DNA from: Pseudomonas matsuisoli
Lineage (GTDB): Bacteria > Pseudomonadota > Gammaproteobacteria > Pseudomonadales > Pseudomonadaceae
NCBI RefSeq assembly: GCF_014647635.1
Contig: NZ_BMPO01000001.1
Coordinates: forward strand, 434,001 to 498,000
Direction: 5' to 3'
Length of the DNA stretch: 64,000 nt
Positions 29,490 to 38,204 of this stretch are shown here, piece after piece. The notes beneath the pieces were generated by a model. It did not search any database. It saw nothing but the letters and a program-made list of their open reading frames with translations, and was not told where the DNA came from. Position 1 is the first letter of the stretch. The number at the start of each line of letters is the position of its first letter. The position numbers were made by a program, and so were the translations under genes.

Positions 29490-30761
29490 TCAGGGCTGCA
29501 CTGCGTTTTCTACGGGGGCTCGTGCCTCAATCGCTTTCATCATGAATTGCGCCAGCCGGTCGTAATTGCCGTCGTAGTGGTGTCCGCCTGGAAGCTCTAG
29601 CTTTTCGCCAACGGCGCCGGGCTGGGTGCAGCCACTGGTGTCCGCTTCTTCGGTTCCGTAGATGCAATACACCTTCCGCGCAGGCACCTTTGCCATTTCC
29701 GGCCCCGTGAGCGCTTCGTCGCCTTGATGGCCGAGCCAGCCGGACACTTGAATCTCGAAATCGCCGCTCCGTGCGAACGCCAGCAGCAGCATCGTCGTAA
29801 CCTGCGACTGGTCTTCGGCCGGCAAGCGGTTATAGACAGCGGGCAACACATCCGCGCCAAACGAATACCCAGCAAGGACGAAGTGCTTTGCCCCCCATTT
29901 TTCGCGGTACTGCTGCATGAGCACCGCCAGATCGGCAGCGATCCGCTCCGGCGATTTGTGTTCCCAGAAATAACGCAGTGCGTCTACACCCACGACGGGA
30001 TAGCCGTGTCGAGCCATGGTCTCTGCGGAGTCGTGGTCGAGGTCGCGCCAACCGCCGTCGCCGGAATAGAAAATGGTGACCGTGCTCGCCCGCGCCGCAT
30101 CGGGCTTTTCAGGGGTAATTTCGATGGTAGGAACGTTGCTCTGCCGACCCTGCAATTGCTGCCGGAGCCCGTCGAGCAGAAGCGCCTTGAGCGAGGTGCC
30201 ATAGTCACTGATGGTGGTCTCGGCATTCGGCTGGTTTCTAACGAAAACAGCGGTCTCGCTTCCTGGATTGTCGTTCCAAACCAGATGCCAACGTCCTTTG
30301 CTCGCGCTTTTCGGTAATGCCGCATCGCAATCGGCCTTTTCGATCTGCAGGCCCACCGACAAGGCATTGCGATGATCGCGCTGATTCGCCAACCAGCGCC
30401 ACGCCAGCGCGCCGCCAGCACCGATACCGGCCACCCAATCAGGCGCTCGCCCCAGTTGCTCGATGGCCGCCGACAGCCGCTGCTGGTTGGCCGCACAATT
30501 CTGACCTTCCGGCAATGTGAACTGCAGCAGACGCGCACCGGTTTGCTGGCTCAACGAGAGCAGATCCGATTCCGATAGTTGTTGATCAGTTGGAGACGCG
30601 ACGATCACATAGCGATGTGGTTCCCCAGCCGGAATCGCCAGCGAGTATCCGCCTTCCAATTTTTGCACGCCGGCCTCGGTCGGCCAGCGTTGCGCCCACC
30701 AACGCGCAGTCAAGAACGCTGCAACCAAGAGCACGACCAATACCATCAGCACTTTACGCAT
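29490..30761 (-). CDS. acvB: AcvB/VirJ-like alanyl-phosphatidylglycerol hydrolase
   Basis: 423 aa periplasmic alpha/beta-hydrolase. An N-terminal membrane anchor/signal (MRKVLMVLVVLLVAAFLTARWW) precedes the VirJ domain with nucleophile motif AGYSFGADVLP and catalytic-His region LPGGHHYDGNY. In P. aeruginosa the equivalent gene (PA0919), downstream of mprF (PA0920), hydrolyses alanyl-phosphatidylglycerol and thereby tunes the lipid made by MprF. The ATG at 30761 has GAGGT 8 nt upstream and lies 8 bp after the mprF stop, so the two genes form one operon. Confidence 0.87.
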   Translation of the reverse strand: MRKVLMVLVVLLVAAFLTARWWAQRWPTEAGVQKLEGGYSLAIPAGEPHRYVIVASPTDQQLSESDLLSLSQQTGARLLQFTLPEGQNCAANQQRLSAAIEQLGRAPDWVAGIGAGGALAWRWLANQRDHRNALSVGLQIEKADCDAALPKSASKGRWHLVWNDNPGSETAVFVRNQPNAETTISDYGTSLKALLLDGLRQQLQGRQSNVPTIEITPEKPDAARASTVTIFYSGDGGWRDLDHDSAETMARHGYPVVGVDALRYFWEHKSPERIAADLAVLMQQYREKWGAKHFVLAGYSFGADVLPAVYNRLPAEDQSQVTTMLLLAFARSGDFEIQVSGWLGHQGDEALTGPEMAKVPARKVYCIYGTEEADTSGCTQPGAVGEKLELPGGHHYDGNYDRLAQFMMKAIEARAPVENAVQP

Positions 30762-30769
30762 TGCCAACC

Positions 30770-33421
30770 TCAGCGCTTGACCAAACCGGTGTATCCACCC
30801 GCAATCAATGCGGCGGTATCAGCGAACGCCACCAACGGATCAAGGCCGGCGGGCACTGCCATGTAACGCGGCTCCCATTCGGGATCGAATTTGTCTTTGA
30901 AACGACGCAAGCCTTGAAAGTTGTAGAACTGCTCGCCCCTGCGAAACACCATGGCCCCCAAACGCTGGGTAATTGGTGCACCCCGGCGAGGGTGCAACCC
31001 GGACAGCGGCACCATGCCGAGACTGAAGCGGGCAATGCCCTTGGCTTTGTAATGCAGGATCAGCCCGAGCATCAGGAATTCCATCGTCAGCTTCGGCGCA
31101 TCGGCTGCGACGCGCATGAGATCGATGCTTGCAAGCTCCAGGCGATCGGTTTCCAGCAGATTAGCGAACGCGACCGCCCTACCCTCGAAGCGCACCACCG
31201 CCATGCGGAAGTGCTTGAGATAGTCCGGATCGAAGCGTCCCAGCGAGAACCCTTTTTCACGAACCTGCTTGCTCTCCAGCCAGACGTCGGAAATCTGTTT
31301 CAGCTCCCCCAGGGGGGCCTCACCCGCCTCATGGAATTCAAGCGCCAGCCCATCGCGCTGACCACGATTCCAGGTGTAGCGAAGATCCTTCTTGCCCTTG
31401 CTGTCCAAATCGAACGCCGCCAGATCCACCCGAGCCTCCTCTCCCAACTTGAGGGCGGTCAGGCCTATGTCCATATAGAACGGCAGATTCTCCACCCGCA
31501 CCTGGTAGAAGACCGGACGCGCATGGTGCAGGTCGCACAGGTCACGGAACTTCCAGATCAATTCGGCGCGGGCCTGCGGCTTACCCACCGGATCGAACAG
31601 CGCGATCATGCTACGACCGCGCCGCCCGTACATCAGGAAGGCCTCTTCGCTCTCGTGAAACAGCAGCGCTTTATCACCCGTCATCACCAGCCCGCCATCG
31701 GGCTGACTGGATGCCCGCACGATCGCGAACGCGCGTCGTAGATCTTCGTCATCTGGGCGTTTGATGAGCGGAGGCGCGGCGCGCATTAGCCAGCCCAGCG
31801 ATAGCGCCAACAGCAGCACCGTGCTGCCGAGCGCGGCACGCAGCCCGCGCGGCGCGTCTGCATCCAACGCAAATTGCCACCAGAGCCGGCTATCGTAGGG
31901 CACGTCCTTGTACACGAAGAACAAGAGCCAGATGGATGCGCCGATCACGCAAAGACTCGCGACCACATAGAGCGGTGAAAACGGTACCTCCACCAGACGG
32001 CTACGCCGGTAAAAGGATCGCCGAAACACGACGAGCAGCGCCGCCGTGACCATCATCAAGCTCGCCTCTTCCCAATCGAGCCCCTTGAGCAATGAAAGCG
32101 CAGCGCCCAGCACCAGCAAACACAGCGTCAAACCCCACGCGGCCGACAACCGACGCCGAAGCCCAAGAGCCAGTAGCAGGCAGACGACGCCAATCAAGCT
32201 AGCGCCCAAGTGCGACAAGCTGATCAGCGACGTCGGCACAACGAAGTCGAGGATGTCGAGGCGGTTATCAGCCGATGGCGTCACGCCGGACAACAACAGC
32301 ACCACGCCCGCTACGAACACCATCAGTGCCAGCACCGGCGCCGCCAATCCAGAAGCGATGCGAATGGCAGACCGTCCAGGAAGAAAGCGACGGCCTTCGT
32401 TGAACAGCAGCATCACGCAAGCAACGAGAAAGGGAATCAGCAGATAGATCAACCGGTAGACCAACAACGCGGCAGCCAGCGGCGCCGCGCCGATCTGGCC
32501 GGCGAACGCTGCCAGTAACACTGCCTCGAAGACGCCGACGCCACCGGGTACATGACTCAAGACACCCGCCGCGAGTGCCAGCAGATACACCAGCAGAAAC
32601 GCGCCGAACGGCGGTGTTTCCGGAAGCAATAAATAGAGCACCGTGCTCGCTGCCAACACATCCAGCGTCGTGATCAGGAGCTGTAGCATGGCCAACCGGA
32701 AGGTGGGCAGGCGTACCGTGATACGCCCCAACCGCGCGAGTACGCTTTCCGGGGACGGTTTTTCCGGCAATCGGCGCATCCGGATCAGCAGAAGCAATGC
32801 GCCATAGCCCAGCAGAATCGCCGTCGAGACGGCGGCGACCGTAGTGGTCGAGATGCCTAACGCAACCGCAGCGCCGGAGACGTCGCTCAACGCAGCGACC
32901 GCAGCCAAGGGTGGCAGCGCCAGGCCCAATGACAAGCTTGCGAATACCGTCATGCGTGCAATCGGTAGCGCGCTAAGTCCACTTCGCGAATAGAGGCGAT
33001 AGCGCACCGAACCGCCGGATAGCATGGCGAGCCCGACGGTGTTGCCAATCGCGAATGCCGTGAACCCTCCCAGCAGCCAGGTTTTTGCCTGCATCGACAC
33101 ACCTGCGAAACGTACGGCAGACCATTCGTAGCCAAGCAGCGCTAGATAGCCAAACACCGTTGCCGCGAATGCGCCGGCAATCGCCCATTTCGGAATGGCC
33201 GTGACGGCTTCATGCAGCGCGACTGGATTGATATCCGAAAGCAATCGATGACAGACCAGAAGCGCTACGGCGAACAGCAGCAACATCGCGCCTAGTTCGA
33301 TAGGCCGGCGATACGCCGTCAGCCGTTCGAGCAATCGCCATGGTAAGGCAAGCGGCGCGGTAATGGAGGTTTCAGCAGGATGAACAGAAGAATGACCGGG
33401 GCCTGACTCGGAAGCGCTCAT
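30770..33421 (-). CDS. mprF: Phosphatidylglycerol aminoacyltransferase (flippase/synthase) MprF
   Basis: 883 aa. The N-terminal two-thirds is a polytopic membrane flippase domain with about 14 helices. The C-terminal ~320 residues form a soluble DUF2156/GNAT-like aminoacyl-tRNA-dependent transferase domain (GDKALLFHESEEAFLMYGRRGRSMIALFDPVG; SLGMVPLSGL). It transfers alanine (or lysine) from aminoacyl-tRNA to phosphatidylglycerol, lowering negative surface charge and sensitivity to cationic peptides. The ATG at 33421 gives the expected short cytoplasmic N-terminus. It is the first gene of the mprF-acvB operon. Confidence 0.95.
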   Translation of the reverse strand: MSASESGPGHSSVHPAETSITAPLALPWRLLERLTAYRRPIELGAMLLLFAVALLVCHRLLSDINPVALHEAVTAIPKWAIAGAFAATVFGYLALLGYEWSAVRFAGVSMQAKTWLLGGFTAFAIGNTVGLAMLSGGSVRYRLYSRSGLSALPIARMTVFASLSLGLALPPLAAVAALSDVSGAAVALGISTTTVAAVSTAILLGYGALLLLIRMRRLPEKPSPESVLARLGRITVRLPTFRLAMLQLLITTLDVLAASTVLYLLLPETPPFGAFLLVYLLALAAGVLSHVPGGVGVFEAVLLAAFAGQIGAAPLAAALLVYRLIYLLIPFLVACVMLLFNEGRRFLPGRSAIRIASGLAAPVLALMVFVAGVVLLLSGVTPSADNRLDILDFVVPTSLISLSHLGASLIGVVCLLLALGLRRRLSAAWGLTLCLLVLGAALSLLKGLDWEEASLMMVTAALLVVFRRSFYRRSRLVEVPFSPLYVVASLCVIGASIWLLFFVYKDVPYDSRLWWQFALDADAPRGLRAALGSTVLLLALSLGWLMRAAPPLIKRPDDEDLRRAFAIVRASSQPDGGLVMTGDKALLFHESEEAFLMYGRRGRSMIALFDPVGKPQARAELIWKFRDLCDLHHARPVFYQVRVENLPFYMDIGLTALKLGEEARVDLAAFDLDSKGKKDLRYTWNRGQRDGLALEFHEAGEAPLGELKQISDVWLESKQVREKGFSLGRFDPDYLKHFRMAVVRFEGRAVAFANLLETDRLELASIDLMRVAADAPKLTMEFLMLGLILHYKAKGIARFSLGMVPLSGLHPRRGAPITQRLGAMVFRRGEQFYNFQGLRRFKDKFDPEWEPRYMAVPAGLDPLVAFADTAALIAGGYTGLVKR

Positions 33422-33618
33422 GTAATCTCTCGTGGTACCGCGCGTGCGTATGGTGCGCCTCACCAGCGCGATTAACTTGAACTGAAACTGAACGCAATGG
33501 GTGGCGGAGCCGCCACGGCATTAATCCCAGCATAGCCCGTGTGAGGCTTGGCACGCCAAGCGCCCTTTCCTTCCCCCAATCAATCGGATACTAAGCGTCG
33601 GGGGCCCTTCGAGACGGC

Positions 33619-34704
33619 TCAACGTTTTTCGGGCTCTGGTACATCTTCGGCGCTGGCGTCTTTCTGCGCGACCTTCTCCGCCACCGCCTGTTCGTCATCT
33701 GCGTCGGATTGCAGGCTCTGCTGCTCGGGCGCAGGCGCATACTGCAGCTCCACCAAAACCGGAAAGTGATCCGACCCGAACGCCGGCAGCCGTCCAATGC
33801 GTACCAAGCGGAAGTGGTGACTATGAAAAAGATGATCCAGCGGCCAGCGCAAAAACCAGTATTTGGCGTGAAAACTATTGATCATCGCGCGACCAACACG
33901 TGGGTCAAGCAATCCGCTGGTCTTGCGAAACAAGCGGGTATTGGCTGACCAAGCCACGTCATTCAAATCGCCCGTCACGATAATCGGCGTCCCCGGATCG
34001 TCTTTCACGCTCTTGGCCACGATCAACAACTCGACATCACGCTCGGTGGAGCTGTCGTTTTCCGTCGGGCTTGGTGGCGCGGGATGCAGAAAATGCATAC
34101 GTACTTTCAACTGCTCGCTGATGACGACCAACGCGTGCATTGAGGGCACGTCGTCCTCGACCAAGAAGCTCGTTTCCGCATTCTCCAGCGGGAAACGAGA
34201 ATAGACATGCATGCCATACAGGTTATCCAGTGGGCAACGAATGCTGTAGGGATAGGCGCTTTCGAGCGATGACAATTGTGCCTCCCACCACGCATCCGTT
34301 TCCAACGTGACCAGCACGTCGGGCTGGTGCTCCTGCACCAGCGCACGCAACCCTTCGGCGTTGCGATTGGGCGTAAGTACGTTAGCGGTCATGACGGAGA
34401 TGCGCGGATGGTCTTCTGATTCCAGCGCGGGCTTCACCTCGTGCCGCCACATCCGTGTGTAGGGGATGATCCACCAGGCGTGATAAGCCAGGCAGAGCGC
34501 GCATAGCGCAATCGTCACCACGCGTAACGGCTCAGCATGAGAAAAGAAGATTGCCTGGCCGATCAGAAGCCCAAAGGCCACGCTGCAGAGCTGCAATCGT
34601 GGAAAGTCCCAGCTTCGCACCCACCATACCGGGTGTTTCCAAAGCGGCAGCAACGTCAGTAGCACCATAAAAAGCGTCAGCGTACCGAAGATTCCCTCTC
34701 TCAT
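33619..34704 (-). CDS. Endonuclease/exonuclease/phosphatase (EEP) family membrane protein
   Basis: 361 aa. Three N-terminal hydrophobic helices (residues ~5-25, 40-55, 62-82) anchor an EEP/DNase I-like domain. The domain shows VMTANVLTPNRN, TLETDAWWE (metal-binding Glu), VTGDLNDVAWS (GDxND) and FGSDHFPVLVEL (SDH), which are the catalytic motifs of Mg-dependent phosphodiesterases. The substrate (nucleic acid, inositol or lipid phosphate) is unknown, and the domain probably faces the periplasm. The C-terminal ~40 residues are acidic and low-complexity. It lies upstream of mprF on the same strand but 200 bp away. Confidence 0.85.
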   Translation of the reverse strand: MREGIFGTLTLFMVLLTLLPLWKHPVWWVRSWDFPRLQLCSVAFGLLIGQAIFFSHAEPLRVVTIALCALCLAYHAWWIIPYTRMWRHEVKPALESEDHPRISVMTANVLTPNRNAEGLRALVQEHQPDVLVTLETDAWWEAQLSSLESAYPYSIRCPLDNLYGMHVYSRFPLENAETSFLVEDDVPSMHALVVISEQLKVRMHFLHPAPPSPTENDSSTERDVELLIVAKSVKDDPGTPIIVTGDLNDVAWSANTRLFRKTSGLLDPRVGRAMINSFHAKYWFLRWPLDHLFHSHHFRLVRIGRLPAFGSDHFPVLVELQYAPAPEQQSLQSDADDEQAVAEKVAQKDASAEDVPEPEKR

Positions 34705-34812
34705 ATTTCTCCCAAAATAAGGCCGCGCTCGCGTCCGGCAGGAACGAAAAAACTAAAAAGCCGACACTTGGGCTAGACCACCGATCGAAACGTTCAAAAT
34801 CGATGCTCCGAC

Positions 34813-35016
34813 TCAATGACCACTGGCATAGGCCCCGCGCCTAAGCGGATACGAACAGATCACGCCATCACGGTGCTCACAGCGCGGACCACCACCTACC
34901 GAAGTGACATCTATTCGCTGTTTGAAGTGACGCATGCCAGCAAAAGGAGCAACCAGGACGGTTTGAGCATACGCAAGCAGGATGACCGCGCATTTGCAGC
35001 AGTCGAAATGCCTCAT
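34813..35016 (-). CDS. Possible small secreted or membrane protein (weak call)
   Basis: 67 aa, starting MRHFDCCKCAVILLAYAQTV. A hydrophobic stretch (AVILLAYAQTVLVAPFAG) could be a signal or anchor, followed by a basic tail with two cysteines (PRCEHRDGVICSYPL). Third-position GC is consistent with coding sequence. No ribosome binding site is obvious and I do not recognise the family, so it may be a chance frame. Confidence 0.3.
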   Translation of the reverse strand: MRHFDCCKCAVILLAYAQTVLVAPFAGMRHFKQRIDVTSVGGGPRCEHRDGVICSYPLRRGAYASGH

Positions 35017-35118
35017 CGAACGACGAGGCCATGCATCTTAAAGGTGGCAGCGGCTCACGCCGCGTGAATGCACACGCCCGGAACGTTCAGGATAAAACCA
35101 AACGCCAGACAGCAAACG

Positions 35119-35145
35119 GCCCCGACTGCTTTCACAATCAGGGCC
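35119..35145 (-). terminator. Probable terminator of tRNA-fMet
   Basis: On the minus strand, the stem GGCCCTGATT / AGTCGGGGCC-type hairpin with a GTGAAAGC loop lies 13 nt after the tRNA CCA end, followed by GTTTGCTGT, a modest T-run. Confidence 0.55.
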
Positions 35146-35157
35146 ATTGCTTAAAGG

Positions 35158-35234
<77 letters not shown>

Positions 35235-35424
35235 TCTGTGGGTGCGCATTCTACAGCCATCCGCAACTGTGTCAATAGCGATTTTCAAAAAGTCTCTTAT
35301 CGCTCAACCGTTTACACACTCGAGACGCAATCCTGCGTTGCCGGGGGTTCAGCCTTTAACAGGCTGCTATCTACCGCCGGACCCTTCATAATAAAGGCGC
35401 TCACCCACCGATGAGGCCGGACCG

Positions 35425-36480
35425 CTGCGCAAGATCGTTCACATAGACTGCGACTGTTTCTACGCGGCGATCGAGATGCGCGATGATCCGCGGCTTGCCG
35501 ATCGCCCGCTCGCGGTAGGCGGCTCGGCGGAAAAACGCGGCGTGATCGCGACCTGCAACTACGAAGCGCGAGCGTATGGCGTGCGCTCAGCCATGTCGTC
35601 GCGCCACGCGATGAAGCTCTGCCCTGACCTGCTGATCGTCAAACCGCGTTTCGATGTTTACCGTGCGGTATCCAAAGAAATACAAGCGATCTTTCGCGAC
35701 TACACCCACGTGATCGAGCCGTTGTCGCTGGACGAAGCGTTTCTCGACGTCAGCGATAGCCCGCATTTCGATAACAGTGCTACCCGTATCGCGCAGGACA
35801 TTCGCCGCCGAACCTGGGAGGAATTGCGCGTTACGGTCTCTGCCGGCGTCGCACCGAACAAGTTTCTGGCGAAGATTGCCAGCGATTGGCGTAAGCCTAA
35901 TGGGCTCTTCGTCATTGCACCGAACCACGTCGACGAATTTGTTGCAGCGCTCCCGGTCGACCGGCTACACGGCGTGGGAAAGGTGACCGCAGAAAAGCTT
36001 AAGCGCCTCGGCATCATTACCTGTACCGATCTTCGGCAATGGGATCGGCGGACGCTCGCACGAGAGTTCGGCAGCTTCGGGGAACGTCTTTTCAATCTTG
36101 CCCGCGGCGTGGACGAGAGGAGCGTGCAAGTAGATAGCCGACGCCAGTCGGTCAGCGTCGAAAACACCTATGATCGGGATTTGCCAAATCTCGACGCCTG
36201 CCTTGCGCAATTGCCGCCATTGCTCGACGAGCTGCAAACGCGCCTGAGCCGACTGGACAGAAGCTACCGTCCCGAAAAGCCTTTCGTGAAGCTCAAGTTT
36301 CACGACTTCACTCAAACGACGCTGGAACAGACCGGCGCCGGCTTCGATACACAGACGTATGCTCGACTGCTGGGCGCCGCCTTCGCTCGTGGCGCTCGGC
36401 CGGTGCGCCTGATCGGCGTCGGCGTTCGCCTGACTGACTTACGCCATCTCGGCGAGCAACTGGATCTGTTTGGCGAATGA
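35425..36480 (+). CDS. dinB: DNA polymerase IV (DinB), probable CTG start codon
   Basis: 351 aa Y-family translesion polymerase. The frame before the first ATG (35476) already encodes the conserved start RKIVHIDCDCFYAAIE with the catalytic metal-binding Asp8, so translation must begin upstream. Between the in-frame TAA at 35392 and that segment there is no ATG, GTG or TTG. CTG at 35425 has GAGG 8 nt upstream and yields M-R-K-I, like E. coli DinB (also 351 aa). The palm motif EPLSLDEAFLDV holds the second catalytic acidic pair, and KFLAKIASDWRKPNG lies in the thumb region. The C-terminus ends LDLFGE, a beta-clamp-binding-like tail. Confidence 0.88.
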   Translation: MRKIVHIDCDCFYAAIEMRDDPRLADRPLAVGGSAEKRGVIATCNYEARAYGVRSAMSSRHAMKLCPDLLIVKPRFDVYRAVSKEIQAIFRDYTHVIEPLSLDEAFLDVSDSPHFDNSATRIAQDIRRRTWEELRVTVSAGVAPNKFLAKIASDWRKPNGLFVIAPNHVDEFVAALPVDRLHGVGKVTAEKLKRLGIITCTDLRQWDRRTLAREFGSFGERLFNLARGVDERSVQVDSRRQSVSVENTYDRDLPNLDACLAQLPPLLDELQTRLSRLDRSYRPEKPFVKLKFHDFTQTTLEQTGAGFDTQTYARLLGAAFARGARPVRLIGVGVRLTDLRHLGEQLDLFGE

Positions 36481-36513
36481 CCTTGATTCGTCGAATGCAT
36501 AAATGAGATTTCC

Positions 36514-37212
36514 ATGACCTACACCATCGACCCGGTCGGCATCATCCACTCATGCTTCAAGGAAAAATTCGCCATCCCTCGCCAGCCGCAACTGGCGACG
36601 GCCGCACGTGGGCGGCTGGAGCTGTTTCCACCGTTCGACCAGCCCGAAGCAGTTGCAGGGCTGCAAGCAGCAAGCCACGTGTGGTTGCTGTTCGTGTTCC
36701 ACCAAACGCTCGAAGAAAAACCACGGCTCAAGGTGCGCCCACCTCGACTGGGCGGAAACCAGTCCATTGGCGTCTTCGCCAGCCGCGCGACACACCGCCC
36801 GAATGGCATCGGGCAATCAGTCGTGAAGCTCGACGCCGTAGAGCCCGGGCAACTCATGCTGTCGGGAATCGATCTACTCGATGGGACACCCATCATTGAT
36901 ATCAAGCCCTACGTGCCATATGCGGACTGTGTCCCAAGCGCCACGAATACCCTGGCAATGTCAGCGCCTAACCTTATCGAAGTGCGCTGGGATCAAAAGG
37001 CGGAGCGCCAAGCCGAGGAACACGCCCGGCGCCTGGCCGAGCCTCTTAAAGAGCTCATCACCCAGTGCCTTGCACAGGATCCCCGTCCGGCCTATCAACA
37101 CCCCACGCCGGATAGACGTTACGGAACACGCCTCTGGGACGTCGATGTGCGCTGGCACTATCCAACCCCGAATGCGATTACCGTTTTGGAAGTTGTGGTG
37201 GCGCAATCCTGA
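36514..37212 (+). CDS. trmO: tRNA (N6-threonylcarbamoyladenosine37-N6)-methyltransferase TrmO
   Basis: 232 aa. The N-terminal TsaA/VirR-like SAM-binding barrel shows MTYTIDPVGIIHSCF, the FASRATHRPNGIGQSVVKL signature and GIDLLDGTPIIDIKPYVPYAD. A small C-terminal TrmO domain (YGTRLWDVDVRWHY) follows. It methylates t6A37 in tRNA-Thr. The start is 33 bp after dinB, so the two genes may be co-transcribed. A terminator follows at 37225-37253. Confidence 0.93.
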   Translation: MTYTIDPVGIIHSCFKEKFAIPRQPQLATAARGRLELFPPFDQPEAVAGLQAASHVWLLFVFHQTLEEKPRLKVRPPRLGGNQSIGVFASRATHRPNGIGQSVVKLDAVEPGQLMLSGIDLLDGTPIIDIKPYVPYADCVPSATNTLAMSAPNLIEVRWDQKAERQAEEHARRLAEPLKELITQCLAQDPRPAYQHPTPDRRYGTRLWDVDVRWHYPTPNAITVLEVVVAQS

Positions 37213-37224
37213 TCGGCAGACCCA

Positions 37225-37253
37225 CAAAAAACCCGCCAATAAGGCGGGTTTTT
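37225..37253. terminator. Bidirectional terminator between trmO and fpr
   Basis: The stem ACCCGCC / GGCGGGT with loop AATAA is flanked by a run of six A on the left and five T on the right, and sits between convergent genes. Confidence 0.92.
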
Positions 37254-37267
37254 AGGAAGACGACGGC

Positions 37268-38044
37268 TTACTTCTCGACGAAAGCCCGCTCGATCAAGTA
37301 GTCCCCTGGCTCACCCATTCGCGCGGAAATCTTCAGCCCGAAGTTGTTCAGCACTTCGCTTGTTTCGTCGAGCATGCTTGGGCTGCCACAGATCATTGCA
37401 CGATCGTCCTGCGGATTGATCTGAGGCAGACCAATGTCGGTAAACAATTTACCGCTACGCATGAGATCGGTAAGGCGGCCTTGGTTGCGGAACGGCTCAC
37501 GCGTAACTGTCGGGTAGTAGATCAGTTTATTGCGAACTTCCTCACCGAAGAACTCGTTCTGAGGCAGATGCTCGGTGATGAACTCTTCGTAGGCCACTTC
37601 GTTCGCATAGCGCACGCCGTGGATCAGAATGATCTTATCGAAGCGCTCATACGCTTCCGGATCCTGTATGACGCTCATGAACGGCGCCAAGCCAGTGCCA
37701 GTGCTTAGCAGGTAGAGGTGCTTACCCGGCAGCAAGTCGCCGAGAATGAGGGTGCCGGTAGGCTTACGGCTAACCATAAGCTCATCGCCTTCCTTCAGAT
37801 GCTGAAGGCGCGACGTCAGCGGACCGTCCGGCACCTTGATGCTGAAGAACTCCAGGTGCTCTTCATAATTAGGGCTGGCAATCGAATAGGCACGCATCAG
37901 AGGTTTGCCGTTGACTTCCAGACCGATCATGACGAATTGACCGTTCTCAAAACGCAAACCCGGATTGCGGGTGGTCTTGAAGCTGAACAAGGTGTCATTC
38001 CAGTGGTGCACACTGAGCACGCGCTCAACGTTCAGATTGCTCAT
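37268..38044 (-). CDS. fpr: Ferredoxin/flavodoxin-NADP+ reductase Fpr
   Basis: 258 aa FAD enzyme exchanging electrons between NADPH and ferredoxin or flavodoxin. The FAD motif is RAYSIASPNYEE, the NADP-binding motif LLSTGTGLAPFMSVI, and the C-terminus has CGSPSM and ends ERAFVEK. The length and C-terminus match the subclass IA Fpr of Pseudomonas. It is divergent from a finR-type LysR gene, the arrangement in which FinR activates fpr under superoxide stress. GAGAGGAA precedes the ATG. Confidence 0.95.
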   Translation of the reverse strand: MSNLNVERVLSVHHWNDTLFSFKTTRNPGLRFENGQFVMIGLEVNGKPLMRAYSIASPNYEEHLEFFSIKVPDGPLTSRLQHLKEGDELMVSRKPTGTLILGDLLPGKHLYLLSTGTGLAPFMSVIQDPEAYERFDKIILIHGVRYANEVAYEEFITEHLPQNEFFGEEVRNKLIYYPTVTREPFRNQGRLTDLMRSGKLFTDIGLPQINPQDDRAMICGSPSMLDETSEVLNNFGLKISARMGEPGDYLIERAFVEK

Positions 38045-38180
38045 CGATTCCTCTCATAACATTCGGAAGCCCGAGCACCGTCGTTAGCTATCACGTAGAT
38101 ACTTCGACGACGAATACATCAGGGCGAGATTGCCAGCGATTCTAAGGTCGTCCAGAATATCTGTTAAGTGAATTATCACG

Positions 38181-38200
38181 ATATAGCTAATCGGTTATAT
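38181..38200. promoter_or_regulatory. AT-rich palindrome in the fpr/finR gap (LysR-site candidate)
   Basis: ATATA-GCTAATCGGT-TATAT forms an inverted repeat of five bases around a 10 bp centre, in a GC-rich genome. It ends 4 bp before the finR ATG, and a related ATATC...GATAT pair lies just left (about 38157-38184). Its location and AT richness suggest a regulator site or promoter, most simply FinR autoregulation. Confidence 0.4.
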
Positions 38201-38204
38201 AGAT

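Larger units (their letters stand above)
34705..35157. other. Intergenic region of 453 bp upstream of the EEP gene
   Basis: The left part must contain the promoter of the EEP gene. The middle holds a weak small-protein candidate (34813-35016, minus), described separately. A GC-rich hairpin at 35119-35145 follows the initiator tRNA on the minus strand. No other gene is supported. Confidence 0.5.

Noticed and set aside
30590-31741. 383-codon frame on the plus strand inside mprF
   Set aside because: It is antisense to the conserved synthase domain of mprF, has no family motif and reflects the high-GC shadow frame.
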